From: an uncultured Prevotella sp.
GTDB taxonomy: Bacteria; Bacteroidota; Bacteroidia; Bacteroidales; Bacteroidaceae
Direction of reading: 5' to 3'
Length of the DNA: 64,000 nt
NCBI GenBank assembly: GCA_934202525.1
Contig: CAKPYB010000015.1
Span: 3,940 to 67,939 of the forward strand
The notes below the pieces were generated by a model, which ran no database searches, was not told where the DNA came from, and saw only the letters and a list, made by a program, of their open reading frames with translations. Shown one piece after another: positions 40,691 to 49,343 of this stretch. Both the position numbers and the translations under genes were made by a program. The first letter of the stretch is position 1. Each line of letters starts with the position of its first letter.

Positions 40691-41989
40691 ATGGAAAATA
40701 AAAATTTAAGAAATATAGAGAACCTTTTAGCCGCTAAGGCAAGTACACAGCCTCTTTACGAATTCCCAGTAGACCAGCTTCCACTCGGACTCCGCGACTC
40801 GCTCTCTGGCGTAGCCGCAGAGGCACGCGTGCCTGCCCTCTTCTCAGCCCTTCCTATTGCAGCAACCTATGCTGACCGTCTGAAGGCGAAGTATTGCGAC
40901 GGCAGCGAAACTCCGATGGCACTCATGTCTATCATCATCGGCGAGCAGGCATCGGGTAAGGGCGTATGCCGCCGTATCGAGAACATCTGGGCGAAGAAGA
41001 TGGATAAGGACGATGAGAAACCACGTGAAGACGAAGCCTGGTACCAGCAGCACAAGGGCAAGAAGGGTGTAGTAGATCCGAAGCCTTGCATCCGTCACAT
41101 TGGCGATACTATCTCGAAGTCGGCTCTGATGCGTCGTCAGCTCTGTGCCGACGGCCACACCATGTATATGTTCAGCGAGGAGCTCGGTTCGATGAAGAGC
41201 GTATGGAAGGTATTCGGCGACTACTTCCGTAAGGCGTTCGACCAGAGCGAGGTGGGCCAGGACTACATCACAGCCACCAGCGGCGTAACCCACGCCCAGC
41301 TCAACTTCACCGGCTGCTGCACACAGAACATCTTCCAGAAGTTCTTCACCGATGACAACATCGAGGATGGATCTTCTTCAAGAATGATGCTCGCCAAGAT
41401 GCCAGATACATCCTTCGCACCCCTCAGCCAGCACCACGGCTATACCGAGGAGGAGCAGGCCAACATCCTCAAGGCAGTAACTCTCCTTGAACGTAGTCAC
41501 GGCGTAATGGAGCTGCCCCGCATGTGCGAGGAGTTCTGCCAGTGGCTCGAAGCGAAGAGACAGCTTGCCCTGGCGAATGCCGACCGTGTGATGGATGTGT
41601 ATCGTCGCCGTTCCGCCGTCATCGGCTTCCGTTGTGGCGTCATCTTCCACATCCTGGAGCAGACCGAAGAGGAGACCGATGCCTGCATCCGTTTTGCCAA
41701 GGCAGTAGCCGACTACGTGCTCGCCATGCAGATGGAGCTGTTTGGCTTGCGTCTCGACAAGCAGCAGCAGGACAACGAGGCTATCCCTGTCTATAAGTCT
41801 CGTAACACCCTGCTCTTCGCCCAGCTCCCTGAGCAGTTCACCCTCTTCGATGCCAGCCGTGAGCGTGGCGACGGAGCCAGTCGTGAAACCATCCGTAAGA
41901 TGATAAGCCGTTGGACCAAGCGTGGTCTCTGCAAGAAGCTGAAAGGTGGCGACACCGAAATCTGGCAGAAGCTTACCCTCTCGGCATAA
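40691..41989 (+). CDS. DUF3987 domain protein (primase/helicase-associated, mobile-element type)
   Basis: 432 residues. The DUF3987 core is seen as ALPIAATYADRLKAKYCDG, IIIGEQASGKGVCRRI (P-loop-like), MFSEELGSMKSVWKVFGDYF and NFTGCCTQNIFQKFF, with a wHTH-like C-terminus (RETIRKMISRWTKRGLCKKL). Relatives often follow a VirE/primase domain in larger proteins of mobile elements; here that N-terminal part is missing, so this is a short form. Unlike the AT-rich DNA before it, the gene is GC-richer with strongly biased codons (CGT, GAG, AAG), as in well-expressed genes. A role in replication initiation is inference. Confidence 0.72.
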   Translation: MENKNLRNIENLLAAKASTQPLYEFPVDQLPLGLRDSLSGVAAEARVPALFSALPIAATYADRLKAKYCDGSETPMALMSIIIGEQASGKGVCRRIENIWAKKMDKDDEKPREDEAWYQQHKGKKGVVDPKPCIRHIGDTISKSALMRRQLCADGHTMYMFSEELGSMKSVWKVFGDYFRKAFDQSEVGQDYITATSGVTHAQLNFTGCCTQNIFQKFFTDDNIEDGSSSRMMLAKMPDTSFAPLSQHHGYTEEEQANILKAVTLLERSHGVMELPRMCEEFCQWLEAKRQLALANADRVMDVYRRRSAVIGFRCGVIFHILEQTEEETDACIRFAKAVADYVLAMQMELFGLRLDKQQQDNEAIPVYKSRNTLLFAQLPEQFTLFDASRERGDGASRETIRKMISRWTKRGLCKKLKGGDTEIWQKLTLSA

Positions 41990-42007
41990 AGCCTCTTGAA
42001 TCTCCTA

Positions 42008-42059
42008 AAACAGTCAATCCCCCATCACGCAGCCAAAGCGTGGTGGGGGATTACTGTTT
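42008..42059 (+). terminator. Terminator of the DUF3987 gene (copy 1 of a duplicated hairpin)
   Basis: AAACAGT-AATCCCCCA-CACGC pairs with GCGTG-TGGGGGATT-CTGTTT around a CAGCCAAA loop. A near-identical hairpin occurs at 43372-43425, so the two bracket the ATPase-2 gene. Confidence 0.85.
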
Positions 42060-42136
42060 CTGATGATACCACACATCATTGCTGACAACACTCGAAAAAG
42101 AGATAATGACGGAAAGAAAAACATAAAGTTTCCTAA

Positions 42137-42183
42137 ATTATACCCTTGGGTATAATACCTTTGGGTATAATTTTGTAACTTTG
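42137..42183 (+). promoter_or_regulatory. ATPase-2 promoter with two tandem 15-bp palindromic operator-like units
   Basis: ATTATACCC-TT-GGGTATAAT (42137-42156) is a perfect 9-bp inverted repeat; a second, slightly diverged unit follows at a 15-bp period (to 42171). The -7 box TAACTTTG is at 42176-42183, giving an 18-nt leader. The organisation matches that of the ATPase-1 promoter although the motif sequence differs. Confidence 0.68.
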
Positions 42184-42206
42184 CAGAGAATCAAGACTTT
42201 AAGCAT

Positions 42207-43352
42207 ATGAACAAGATACCATTCGAATATGGTTCTATCGCTGAAAATGAATATTTCATTGATAGAATCGAAGATAGAAGAGACCTCAAGACTTTTCTTG
42301 GAGGAGGCATCAACGTGATGCTGATTTCTCCAAGACGATGGGGTAAGTCTTCACTTGTCAAAGCAGCAATGGAAGAGCTGAAGCAAGAGCAGAAGGACAT
42401 AAGAGTATGCTATCTGGATGCCTTCAAGATTTTCTCTGAGGAAGAGTTTTACAACAAGTTTGCAAGTGCTATACTCCAGGGCGTTTCTTCCACTATGGAA
42501 AAGAGATGGGCTGACATCGTAAAGTTCATCCAGTCCATATCTCCTAGCCTCACCATCAACAGCGACCCGGTGAATGCCGTAGAAGTAAATCTAAACTTCA
42601 AGCCTTTGAAGGAAAGTGCCGAGGAAATTCTCAATCTTCCAGAAAAGATTGCCAAGGCAAAAGGTATCCATGTCATCGTGTGCATTGACGAGTTCCAGCA
42701 ATTGGCTAACCTGCCAGACTGGAAGCGCCTGGAAGGAACCATGCGTTCGGTGTGGCAGGGACAACACAGTACAACCTACTGCCTCTATGGCAGCAAACGC
42801 CACATGATGATGGATATATTCGGCAACTCGAAGAATCCATTCTATCGTTTTGGGCAGATGATGACATTGAAAAAGATAGCCAAGGAATACTGGAAGCCTT
42901 TTATCCACGACAGTTTCTGTCATCATGGCAAGACTATCAGCGATGATATGATTGAGCGAATTTGTAATGTCATGCAATGCCATTCCTGGTACATGCAGCA
43001 ATTCTGCTTTCTCATCTGGACACGTACGGCAACTGAGGTGACAGAGGAAATCTATCAGTCACAGCTCACCAAGCTCCTGGATACCAATGCCGATATGTTC
43101 ATTACCGATATTGATGGCATGCCTGCCTCACAGATAGCATTCCTGCGTGCCGTCTGCATGGGAGAGACTCATTTCAATGCCCAACAGGTTGTAGCAGAAT
43201 ATGGACTCGGTGCTCCACGCACCATCACCAAGAACAAAAAGACTCTTGTAGAAAGAGACTTCATTGAGAAATCGGGCGATGGCTTCAAGATGGTTGACCC
43301 CGTCTTCGAACTGTGGTTCAAACGGGAATACTGCAACATCTTACCTCTATAA
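42207..43352 (+). CDS. AAA-family ATPase, archaeal-ATPase-like (paralogue 2)
   Basis: 381 residues, clearly paralogous to the ATPase at 38781: Walker A SPRRWGKSSL (41-50), Walker B HVIVCIDEFQQLANL, YCLYGSKRHMMMDIFGNS and C-terminal DPVFELWFKREYC align throughout. A winged-helix region lies at about 305-370. Function unknown; the conserved STAND-like core suggests a sensor or partner-recognition ATPase. The gene forms a cassette with its own operator-like promoter and a terminator almost identical to the one upstream of it. Confidence 0.84.
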   Translation: MNKIPFEYGSIAENEYFIDRIEDRRDLKTFLGGGINVMLISPRRWGKSSLVKAAMEELKQEQKDIRVCYLDAFKIFSEEEFYNKFASAILQGVSSTMEKRWADIVKFIQSISPSLTINSDPVNAVEVNLNFKPLKESAEEILNLPEKIAKAKGIHVIVCIDEFQQLANLPDWKRLEGTMRSVWQGQHSTTYCLYGSKRHMMMDIFGNSKNPFYRFGQMMTLKKIAKEYWKPFIHDSFCHHGKTISDDMIERICNVMQCHSWYMQQFCFLIWTRTATEVTEEIYQSQLTKLLDTNADMFITDIDGMPASQIAFLRAVCMGETHFNAQQVVAEYGLGAPRTITKNKKTLVERDFIEKSGDGFKMVDPVFELWFKREYCNILPL

Positions 43353-43371
43353 GATATAGGAGAAACAATGT

Positions 43372-43425
43372 AAACAGTTAATCCCCATCACGCAGCCAAA
43401 ACGTGATGGGGGATTTCTGTTTTTT
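43372..43425 (+). terminator. Terminator of ATPase-2 (copy 2 of a duplicated hairpin)
   Basis: AATCCCC-ATCACG pairs with CGTGAT-GGGGATT around CAGCCAAAA, followed by TTTCTGTTTTTT. It repeats the hairpin at 42008-42059 with a few changes, including in the loop. Confidence 0.85.
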
Positions 43426-43471
43426 AGCAAAGATTAATAAGCAAACTAGCCAGTATCTCACAAAATATCAA

Positions 43472-43479
43472 TACCTTTG
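43472..43479 (+). promoter_or_regulatory. Putative -7 element of the LtaS-like gene, near-leaderless
   Basis: TACCTTTG at 43472-43479 stands 5 nt before the ATG at 43485, the same geometry as the exporter gene at 22981. No -33 TTTG is seen. Confidence 0.5.
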
Positions 43480-43484
43480 CACCC

Positions 43485-45302
43485 ATGAAACAGATTATGA
43501 AGAAATTATTTCCACATATTTTGTGGAACAGAGATACAACTTCTCTGTTGGGATGTGCAGCCAGTAAATTTATCGTATTCGATATCATCTGGTGCCTGCA
43601 GACTACTTTCACCTCTTTTTCCCTGCCAGAGGTGTATGTCAATTCCCTATTGGCAGCTCTGCTGTTCATCCTCCCATTTATGCTTACAGGCAAGAAATGG
43701 GTAGAATACCTCGTGCTCTTTATTCTAGACGGACTGCTCATCAGCAACCTGATGTATTGCCGTACCTACAACTCGATGATACCATTAGAAAGTTATCTGC
43801 TGGCTAGCAATCTGAGCGATTTTACTGCGAGTGTGGTTGACTCGATGAGATGGATAGATGCCCTACTCCCGCTATCTACACTTATCTGCATCTATTCTCT
43901 CTATAAGAAAAAGAACAGAACGAATGATTCTTCTAAAAATAAAAAGGGAAGTTATACCCTGCGAATCAAACAATATGCCTGCACCACACTTGCAGCTTTC
44001 CTGCTTTCTGCCATCTTTATCTTTGCCAAAGGTGGACCGGAAAAGGCTTTCAGCGAATTGAACAGCGCCAACATGTACACCTGTAAAGTGCCGATGTACA
44101 CCATCTTCGGCAACCTGATAAACGAGGCAAGCCAGCAGAAATCGGTATTCACCCCAAAGATAAAGGCTGATATTGACAGTTGGATGAAGCAACAACCTGG
44201 CTACCAGCCACTCGCCGACAGCATCGCCAAGAAGAAGACCCTGGTGGTTATCTTCTGCGAATCGCTAGAAAGCTGGGTTATCAACCGTAAGGTAGAGGGC
44301 AAGGAAATCACTCCAAACCTGAACCGGTATATTGCCGACAGCCATACTCTCTATGCTCCACATGTTCTCACCCAGGTGAAGGGCGGACGCAGCATCGACG
44401 GACAGCTTCTGGTAAGCACAGGTCTGCTGCCGCTGATGAGCGGATGCTATGCCATGCAATTCCCTTATACCCACTATCCTTCATTGGTCAAGGCGCTGAA
44501 GGAAGAGCATCCCGACCTGAGTTCTTATCTGATGACGGTGGACAAGCCTATCACCTGGAACCAGTCTGTGGTGGCAGAAGACTTCGGCATCAGCCAGATG
44601 TTCTTCAACGACCAGTGGGTGAACGATGAGAAAGTGGGCAGCCGCAAGAAACTGGGCGACGTATCCTTTATGAAGCAGATTGTGGCGAAGCTCAAGAAGG
44701 GCGAAATCATGAAGGAGGGAAAAAGCAACTATCTGCAGATTGTTACTTACTCCGGTCATAATCCTTTCATCCTGCCAGATAACCTGAAACGCATTCATTT
44801 TAAGGGCGATTATCCAGAGAAGATGCGCGACTTCATGACCATGGCCAACTATACCGACCACGGACTGGGCATTCTCCTCGACTATCTGAAGAGTCGTCCG
44901 GATTATAAGGATATGATGATTGTTATGATAGGCGACCACGAAGGTCTTGCTGCCGACCGCAAGCCGATATGTGCATCGCCAGCCGCCAAAGGCATCGTCA
45001 GCGACACGCAGTTTACTCCTTTCATCGTTGTCAACGCTCCCGTTGGTGGTATATATAATAAGGTGATGGGACAGGTAGACCAATATCCTACCATCCTCAA
45101 CCTGATGCATCTGGACCGATACGAATGGAAAGGAATGGGACAAAGCATCCTGGACTCTCGCAAGTATCCTGCCGCAGTAGGCTCAGACAACATGAATGTA
45201 GAAACAACGGGCAATGTGCCGGAAAAAGAAATCAAGCGACTCACCGAAGCGCATCGCATCTCGGATTTACTGATTCGTTACGACAAAATTATAAAGCATT
45301 AA
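43485..45302 (+). CDS. LTA synthase-family membrane phosphotransferase (sulfatase fold), copy 1
   Basis: 605 residues. About five TM helices (20-190) precede a periplasmic catalytic domain (about 240-570). VVIFCESLESWV carries the first metal ligand, GGRSIDGQLLVSTGLLPLM the nucleophile region (Ser/Thr as in LtaS-like enzymes), and MIGDHEG the later metal site. The family transfers phosphoglycerol or phosphoethanolamine from phospholipids to glycans; in a Gram-negative, candidates are LOS core, capsule or periplasmic glucans. Possible second start at MKKLF (codon 5). A symmetrical terminator separates it from a second family member on the other strand. Confidence 0.85.
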   Translation: MKQIMKKLFPHILWNRDTTSLLGCAASKFIVFDIIWCLQTTFTSFSLPEVYVNSLLAALLFILPFMLTGKKWVEYLVLFILDGLLISNLMYCRTYNSMIPLESYLLASNLSDFTASVVDSMRWIDALLPLSTLICIYSLYKKKNRTNDSSKNKKGSYTLRIKQYACTTLAAFLLSAIFIFAKGGPEKAFSELNSANMYTCKVPMYTIFGNLINEASQQKSVFTPKIKADIDSWMKQQPGYQPLADSIAKKKTLVVIFCESLESWVINRKVEGKEITPNLNRYIADSHTLYAPHVLTQVKGGRSIDGQLLVSTGLLPLMSGCYAMQFPYTHYPSLVKALKEEHPDLSSYLMTVDKPITWNQSVVAEDFGISQMFFNDQWVNDEKVGSRKKLGDVSFMKQIVAKLKKGEIMKEGKSNYLQIVTYSGHNPFILPDNLKRIHFKGDYPEKMRDFMTMANYTDHGLGILLDYLKSRPDYKDMMIVMIGDHEGLAADRKPICASPAAKGIVSDTQFTPFIVVNAPVGGIYNKVMGQVDQYPTILNLMHLDRYEWKGMGQSILDSRKYPAAVGSDNMNVETTGNVPEKEIKRLTEAHRISDLLIRYDKIIKH

Positions 45303-45334
45303 TCAGGTATCTTACCTGAAACTTCTACCCAGAT

Positions 45335-45390
45335 AAAGAAAGAATCCCTCTTACGACTAAAATTGCCGCAAGAGGGATTCTTTCTTTTTT
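45335..45390. terminator. Bidirectional terminator between the two LtaS-like genes
   Basis: AAAGAAAGAATCCCTCTT (45335-45352) pairs perfectly over 18 bp with 45370-45387, with T-runs on either reading direction. It serves both convergent genes. Confidence 0.85.
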
Positions 45391-45412
45391 CAAGTTCTGT
45401 AAATCCAGTTTA

Positions 45413-47374
45413 TTATTGCTGATGTCGCTCGATATATTCAGCAGCCTGGATATTCGAGAAGACATAGTTTTTCAAATCCTGGAACTTAGACTCCTGCTTG
45501 TTTTCTCTCAGATTGCCATTCGGCAAAACATCATAGCAGAAACTGCGGTTCATCGACGGATTATAGACGAAGCAACGCTGATGGTCTCTTGCCACAATCT
45601 GGTTATCTGCCGAATAGAACACCATCGGGCGCTGCTGCTTCAGCAGATCCACGCCGAAGCCCTCGTACTCATAATTCAAATTCATCAGACCGAAAAGCGT
45701 AGGCATCACATCCACCTGCATGCCCAAGCCCGCATACTGCTGCTGCGGAACACCAGGACCGAAGATGATGAGCGGAATATGATTGTAAGACTGCGGCAAC
45801 TCGCCCTCGCTCTTACCCACCAGCTTGCCATGGTCTGCCTGAATCACGAATATCGTGTTCTTATACCAAGGCTCCCGGCTTGCCTTCTTCAGGAAATCGC
45901 CTATCGCCCAGTCGGCATACTCCACTATCTGCGTTTCCTTCTCCTTGGTCTTCGGCTTGAAGAAATCAGGAATGATATATGGCGGATGATTGCTCACGGT
46001 GAGGATGGTAGCCATGAAAGGCTTGCCCGTCTTCGCCTTCTGGTTGATGGTGTTGAGGGCATAGCCCATCTCGAAATGGTCGCTCACGCCAAAGCTGTTC
46101 ACCACCTCGCTCTTAGGATAGTTCTCCTGAGAGAAGATGTCATCGTAGCCATTGGTCTGGAAGAAGGCCTTCATGTTGTCATACTGTGCCTCGTGAGTCA
46201 TGAAGAACATGTTCTCGTAGCCATACTTCTTCAACACCGTGGCGATACCCTTGCGGCGTGGAGTTACCGTTCCCTTCATCAGGTTTCGGAACATGAGAGC
46301 AGGGAAGCTGTAGAGCGTAGCTGTCATGCCATGGTTGGTATGGATGCCGGCACTATAAAAGTGGGTGAACGCCAGGGAATGATGATAGAGCGAATCGAGC
46401 GTTGGAGTGAGCGGCTGCTGATTGCCGAAAGTACCCAACAGGTTTGCCGACATCGACTCCATCAGTATCACCACCACGTTAGGATGATTCTTCTTCGCAG
46501 GAGATTGACCCATCTTCATCATCAGGGAATCGTTCACCACCTCACGCTTCAGAATATTCGTGCTATCCACCTTTCCCATAATACCCAGCCACTGGCGGGT
46601 ATTCGTGATAGCCTCAGCGTATGGCATGAGATGCAGCTCCTTATTCTCCTTGCGCATATCGTCGAGCGCAGAAGTGAGGAGATTGAATGCCGGATTGATG
46701 CCGAGCTGGTTGAGAAAAGAATCCTCGCAATAGTAAGCCTGGCTCACCTTGATAGGGTTATAGCCCATTCTGCCACGGATACCGAAGAGACAGGCACCTA
46801 TCATCACAGCAGAAATAAGGAAACGGCTGACTACCTGCACCAGGTGCATATTGTCCTTAGGCAGAAGGAAGAGCCCCTCGAAGTAGCGACGCAGACGGAC
46901 GAGCGCATAGATAAACGCCCCCGTAAACACGAAATAGAGGGCGATATAGAGCCAGTAGGAAGACTCCTGCAAGAGCATGCCCGATGTGGTGGCCACATAG
47001 CCGAACCACCCGAATATGCTGGAATTGATGTTCTTGAAGAAATACTGGAAATAAGGAGTATTGGCTGCCGAAGGCATGAAGGCGATGGCAAACCATACCG
47101 CATACCAGATGTTGATGCCACGCAGCAAACGGCGATGACACCACCCCAGGCTGGCAGCTATCAGGAGTACAGCCACCGGCAATACCGAAATATAACAAGC
47201 GATGACATTGTCAAACCATACACCCTTGACAAACGCCATTACCCTACTCGCCTCTGCATCCACTATCATGCCATGCAGGGCGATGAATTCCACCAATCTG
47301 AACAGAGTCATCACCAGCAATGCCAATACATGCACCGAAAGGAGATACCCAAAAGCCTTAAAATATCGTTTCAT
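45413..47374 (-). CDS. LTA synthase-family membrane phosphotransferase (sulfatase fold), copy 2
   Basis: 653 residues. Five TM helices (about 8-205) are followed by a periplasmic sulfatase-fold domain (about 295-600): VVVILMESMSANLLG (metal glutamate), AGIHTNHGMTATLYSFP (nucleophile threonine region), IFVIQADHGKLVG (metal Asp-His) and NHIPLIIFGPG. It is only distantly similar to copy 1, so these are different subfamilies rather than a recent duplication. A phosphoglycerol or phosphoethanolamine transferase role on surface glycan or lipid is likely; the acceptor is unknown. A full consensus promoter lies upstream. Confidence 0.86.
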   Translation of the reverse strand: MKRYFKAFGYLLSVHVLALLVMTLFRLVEFIALHGMIVDAEASRVMAFVKGVWFDNVIACYISVLPVAVLLIAASLGWCHRRLLRGINIWYAVWFAIAFMPSAANTPYFQYFFKNINSSIFGWFGYVATTSGMLLQESSYWLYIALYFVFTGAFIYALVRLRRYFEGLFLLPKDNMHLVQVVSRFLISAVMIGACLFGIRGRMGYNPIKVSQAYYCEDSFLNQLGINPAFNLLTSALDDMRKENKELHLMPYAEAITNTRQWLGIMGKVDSTNILKREVVNDSLMMKMGQSPAKKNHPNVVVILMESMSANLLGTFGNQQPLTPTLDSLYHHSLAFTHFYSAGIHTNHGMTATLYSFPALMFRNLMKGTVTPRRKGIATVLKKYGYENMFFMTHEAQYDNMKAFFQTNGYDDIFSQENYPKSEVVNSFGVSDHFEMGYALNTINQKAKTGKPFMATILTVSNHPPYIIPDFFKPKTKEKETQIVEYADWAIGDFLKKASREPWYKNTIFVIQADHGKLVGKSEGELPQSYNHIPLIIFGPGVPQQQYAGLGMQVDVMPTLFGLMNLNYEYEGFGVDLLKQQRPMVFYSADNQIVARDHQRCFVYNPSMNRSFCYDVLPNGNLRENKQESKFQDLKNYVFSNIQAAEYIERHQQ

Positions 47375-47400
47375 TTTTATTCTACTTTAGAAATCGGGTG

Positions 47401-47433
47401 CAAAGTTAATAATTATATCCCAATAAAAGCAAA
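47401..47433 (-). promoter_or_regulatory. Promoter of the LtaS-like gene copy 2, -33 TTTG / -7 TAACTTTG
   Basis: Reverse-strand TTTG (47430-47433) and TAACTTTG (47401-47408) are 21 bp apart. The divergent GT39 gene has its own -7 box, TAACTTTG at 47474-47481. Confidence 0.7.
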
Positions 47434-47473
47434 ATTTCTAGCCTTATTCTGTCTATAAACGAATAATTATATG

Positions 47474-47481
47474 TAACTTTG
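47474..47481 (+). promoter_or_regulatory. Putative GT39 promoter, -7 element
   Basis: TAACTTTG at 47474-47481 lies 34 bp before the GT39 start; the -33 position is only weakly matched (TCTG). Confidence 0.5.
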
Positions 47482-47515
47482 CAGCCAAAATAACATAATA
47501 AGACTTCGATAAGAC

Positions 47516-49222
47516 ATGAACATCAAGTACAACAAAGCCCTATGGCTCATCATCATCCTGGCTATCGTGATGATGATTCCGTTCCTCGGACTCACAGATT
47601 TCAATACCAAGGGAGAACCTCGCGAAGCGGTGGTTGCCTACACCATGCTGGAACATGGCAACTGGATTCTGCCTATCAACAATGGTGGCGACATCCCTTA
47701 CAAGCCACCTTTCTTCCACTGGTGCATCGCCTTCTTCAGCCTCATCGCCGGCCACGTGAATGAGTACACCTCCCGTTTGCCGTCTGCCGTATCGCTGGTA
47801 TTGATGACCATCGGTGGTTTCGTGTTCTATGCCAAGCGCAAGAACACCCAGACCAGCCTCATCGCCGCCATCCTTACGCTCACCGCTTTCGAGGTGCACC
47901 GTGCGGGTATGAACTGCCGCGTGGATATGGTGAACACCGCCTTCATGGTGGGAGCCATGTATCTGCTCTACCGCTGGTGGGAGAAAGGAAAGCATCAACT
48001 GCCTTGGCTCGCCATCCTCTGTATGAGCGGCGCCACGCTGACCAAGGGTCCTGTGGGTATCATCCTGCCTTGCTTCGTGATGGGCGTGTTCATGCTTACC
48101 CAGCGCGAGAACTTCTGGGGCATCGTATGGCGCATGGCTCTAACCGCCCTGCTCTCGCTCATCATCCCATTCTGCTGGTATTATGCCGCCTATCTGCAAG
48201 TTGGCGACGAGTTCCTGCGTCTGGTGAAGGAAGAGAACATCGACCGCTTTACCGGCAAGATGGTATACGAATCGCATGAGAACCCGGCGTGGTACAACCT
48301 GCTCACTCTCATTACAGGCTGGTTGCCTTACACCTTATTATTATTGTTCTCGCTCTTCATCCTGCCATGGAAGAAGTTCTCGAAGAGCCGTTTCCTGGAG
48401 AATGCGAAGAAGGCTACTCCGCTGCAGGTGTTCACCTGGCTCGCCTTCCTTCTGGTGCTCTTCTTCTACTGCATCCCAAAGAGCAAGCGCAGCGTTTATC
48501 TGCTGCCATGCTATCCGTTCATGGCTTATCTCATCGCCGAATACATCGTTTGGATGATGAAGGAGAAGATGGGAGCCTTGAAGGTTTATGCCGGAGTGAT
48601 TGCTACGATAACCCTGATTCTCAATATCGCCCTGCTGGTGGTAAAAAAGGGATGGGTGCCTGACAGCATCTTCCACGGTAAGCATGCCGTAGACAATATC
48701 GCCATGCTCCATGCGCTCGAAAGCAACGATTTGCTCATCCCTTGCAGCATCTTTATGGTTATCACTTTAGGGGGAGTTTACTTTATCTTCCGGTCACTCA
48801 AGAAGAAGAATTCAGGCAATATTGTTTCGTATACTCTTGCCACCATCGTTGGACTCTTCCTGATGCTCGACTCCAGTCTGCAGCCACCTGTACTCAACAC
48901 GAAGGCAGATAAGCATCTGGCACCGGTTATCGAGAAGAAGTTTGATACCAATAAACTCTATTCTTATATGTCGGTAGATATGCTGCATTTCTTCAGCCTC
49001 AACTTCTATCTGGGCGATAAGATCCAGCAGTTTGACAAGGTGCTGCCACAAGATGGCGTGCTGATGATTCCGGAAGAACACATGCCTGACTTCCTTGAGA
49101 AATATGGTAAGGACTATACCTTCCAGAAGGTTTGGGAAGTAAGAAAGACGGTAGAATGGCACAACAAGGTTGGCTTCTACCGGTTTGTGAAGACAAGCGC
49201 CAATATTGCACTTAACAAGTGA
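47516..49222 (+). CDS. ArnT-like glycosyltransferase (GT39/PMT family)
   Basis: 568-residue polytopic GT-C enzyme with about twelve TM helices. The first periplasmic loop FNTKGEPREAVVAYTMLEHG holds the GEPREA motif with the catalytic acidic residue of ArnT/PMT enzymes, then PYKPPFFHWCIAF and TKGPVGIILP. It transfers a sugar from a polyprenyl-phosphate donor to lipid A or another periplasmic acceptor. The ArnC/DPM-like enzyme encoded at 49344 on the opposite strand would make such a donor. The C-terminal soluble domain (about 440-568) is as in ArnT. Confidence 0.86.
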   Translation: MNIKYNKALWLIIILAIVMMIPFLGLTDFNTKGEPREAVVAYTMLEHGNWILPINNGGDIPYKPPFFHWCIAFFSLIAGHVNEYTSRLPSAVSLVLMTIGGFVFYAKRKNTQTSLIAAILTLTAFEVHRAGMNCRVDMVNTAFMVGAMYLLYRWWEKGKHQLPWLAILCMSGATLTKGPVGIILPCFVMGVFMLTQRENFWGIVWRMALTALLSLIIPFCWYYAAYLQVGDEFLRLVKEENIDRFTGKMVYESHENPAWYNLLTLITGWLPYTLLLLFSLFILPWKKFSKSRFLENAKKATPLQVFTWLAFLLVLFFYCIPKSKRSVYLLPCYPFMAYLIAEYIVWMMKEKMGALKVYAGVIATITLILNIALLVVKKGWVPDSIFHGKHAVDNIAMLHALESNDLLIPCSIFMVITLGGVYFIFRSLKKKNSGNIVSYTLATIVGLFLMLDSSLQPPVLNTKADKHLAPVIEKKFDTNKLYSYMSVDMLHFFSLNFYLGDKIQQFDKVLPQDGVLMIPEEHMPDFLEKYGKDYTFQKVWEVRKTVEWHNKVGFYRFVKTSANIALNK

Positions 49223-49253
49223 TTAGTTATTAGTGATTAATGATTAATGATTA

Positions 49254-49302
49254 GATACAGAAATAGCATCGAGACTTATAATCCCGATGCTATTTTTGTA
49301 TC
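49254..49302 (+). terminator. Terminator of the GT39 gene
   Basis: AAATAGCATCG (49261-49271) pairs with CGATGCTATTT (49285-49295) and outer GATACA with TGTATC. A run of TTAGTGATTAATGATTAATGA units precedes it. Confidence 0.82.
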
Positions 49303-49343
49303 TATCAAATTGATATTCTACTTATATTCTTTCTTCGATAAGA

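Noticed and set aside
45416-47458. 680-codon open frame on the + strand opposite the second LtaS-like gene
   Set aside because: It is the exact antisense of a convincing membrane enzyme. The predicted product is Ile/His/Arg-rich low-complexity sequence with no domain; the openness follows from the codon bias of the real gene.
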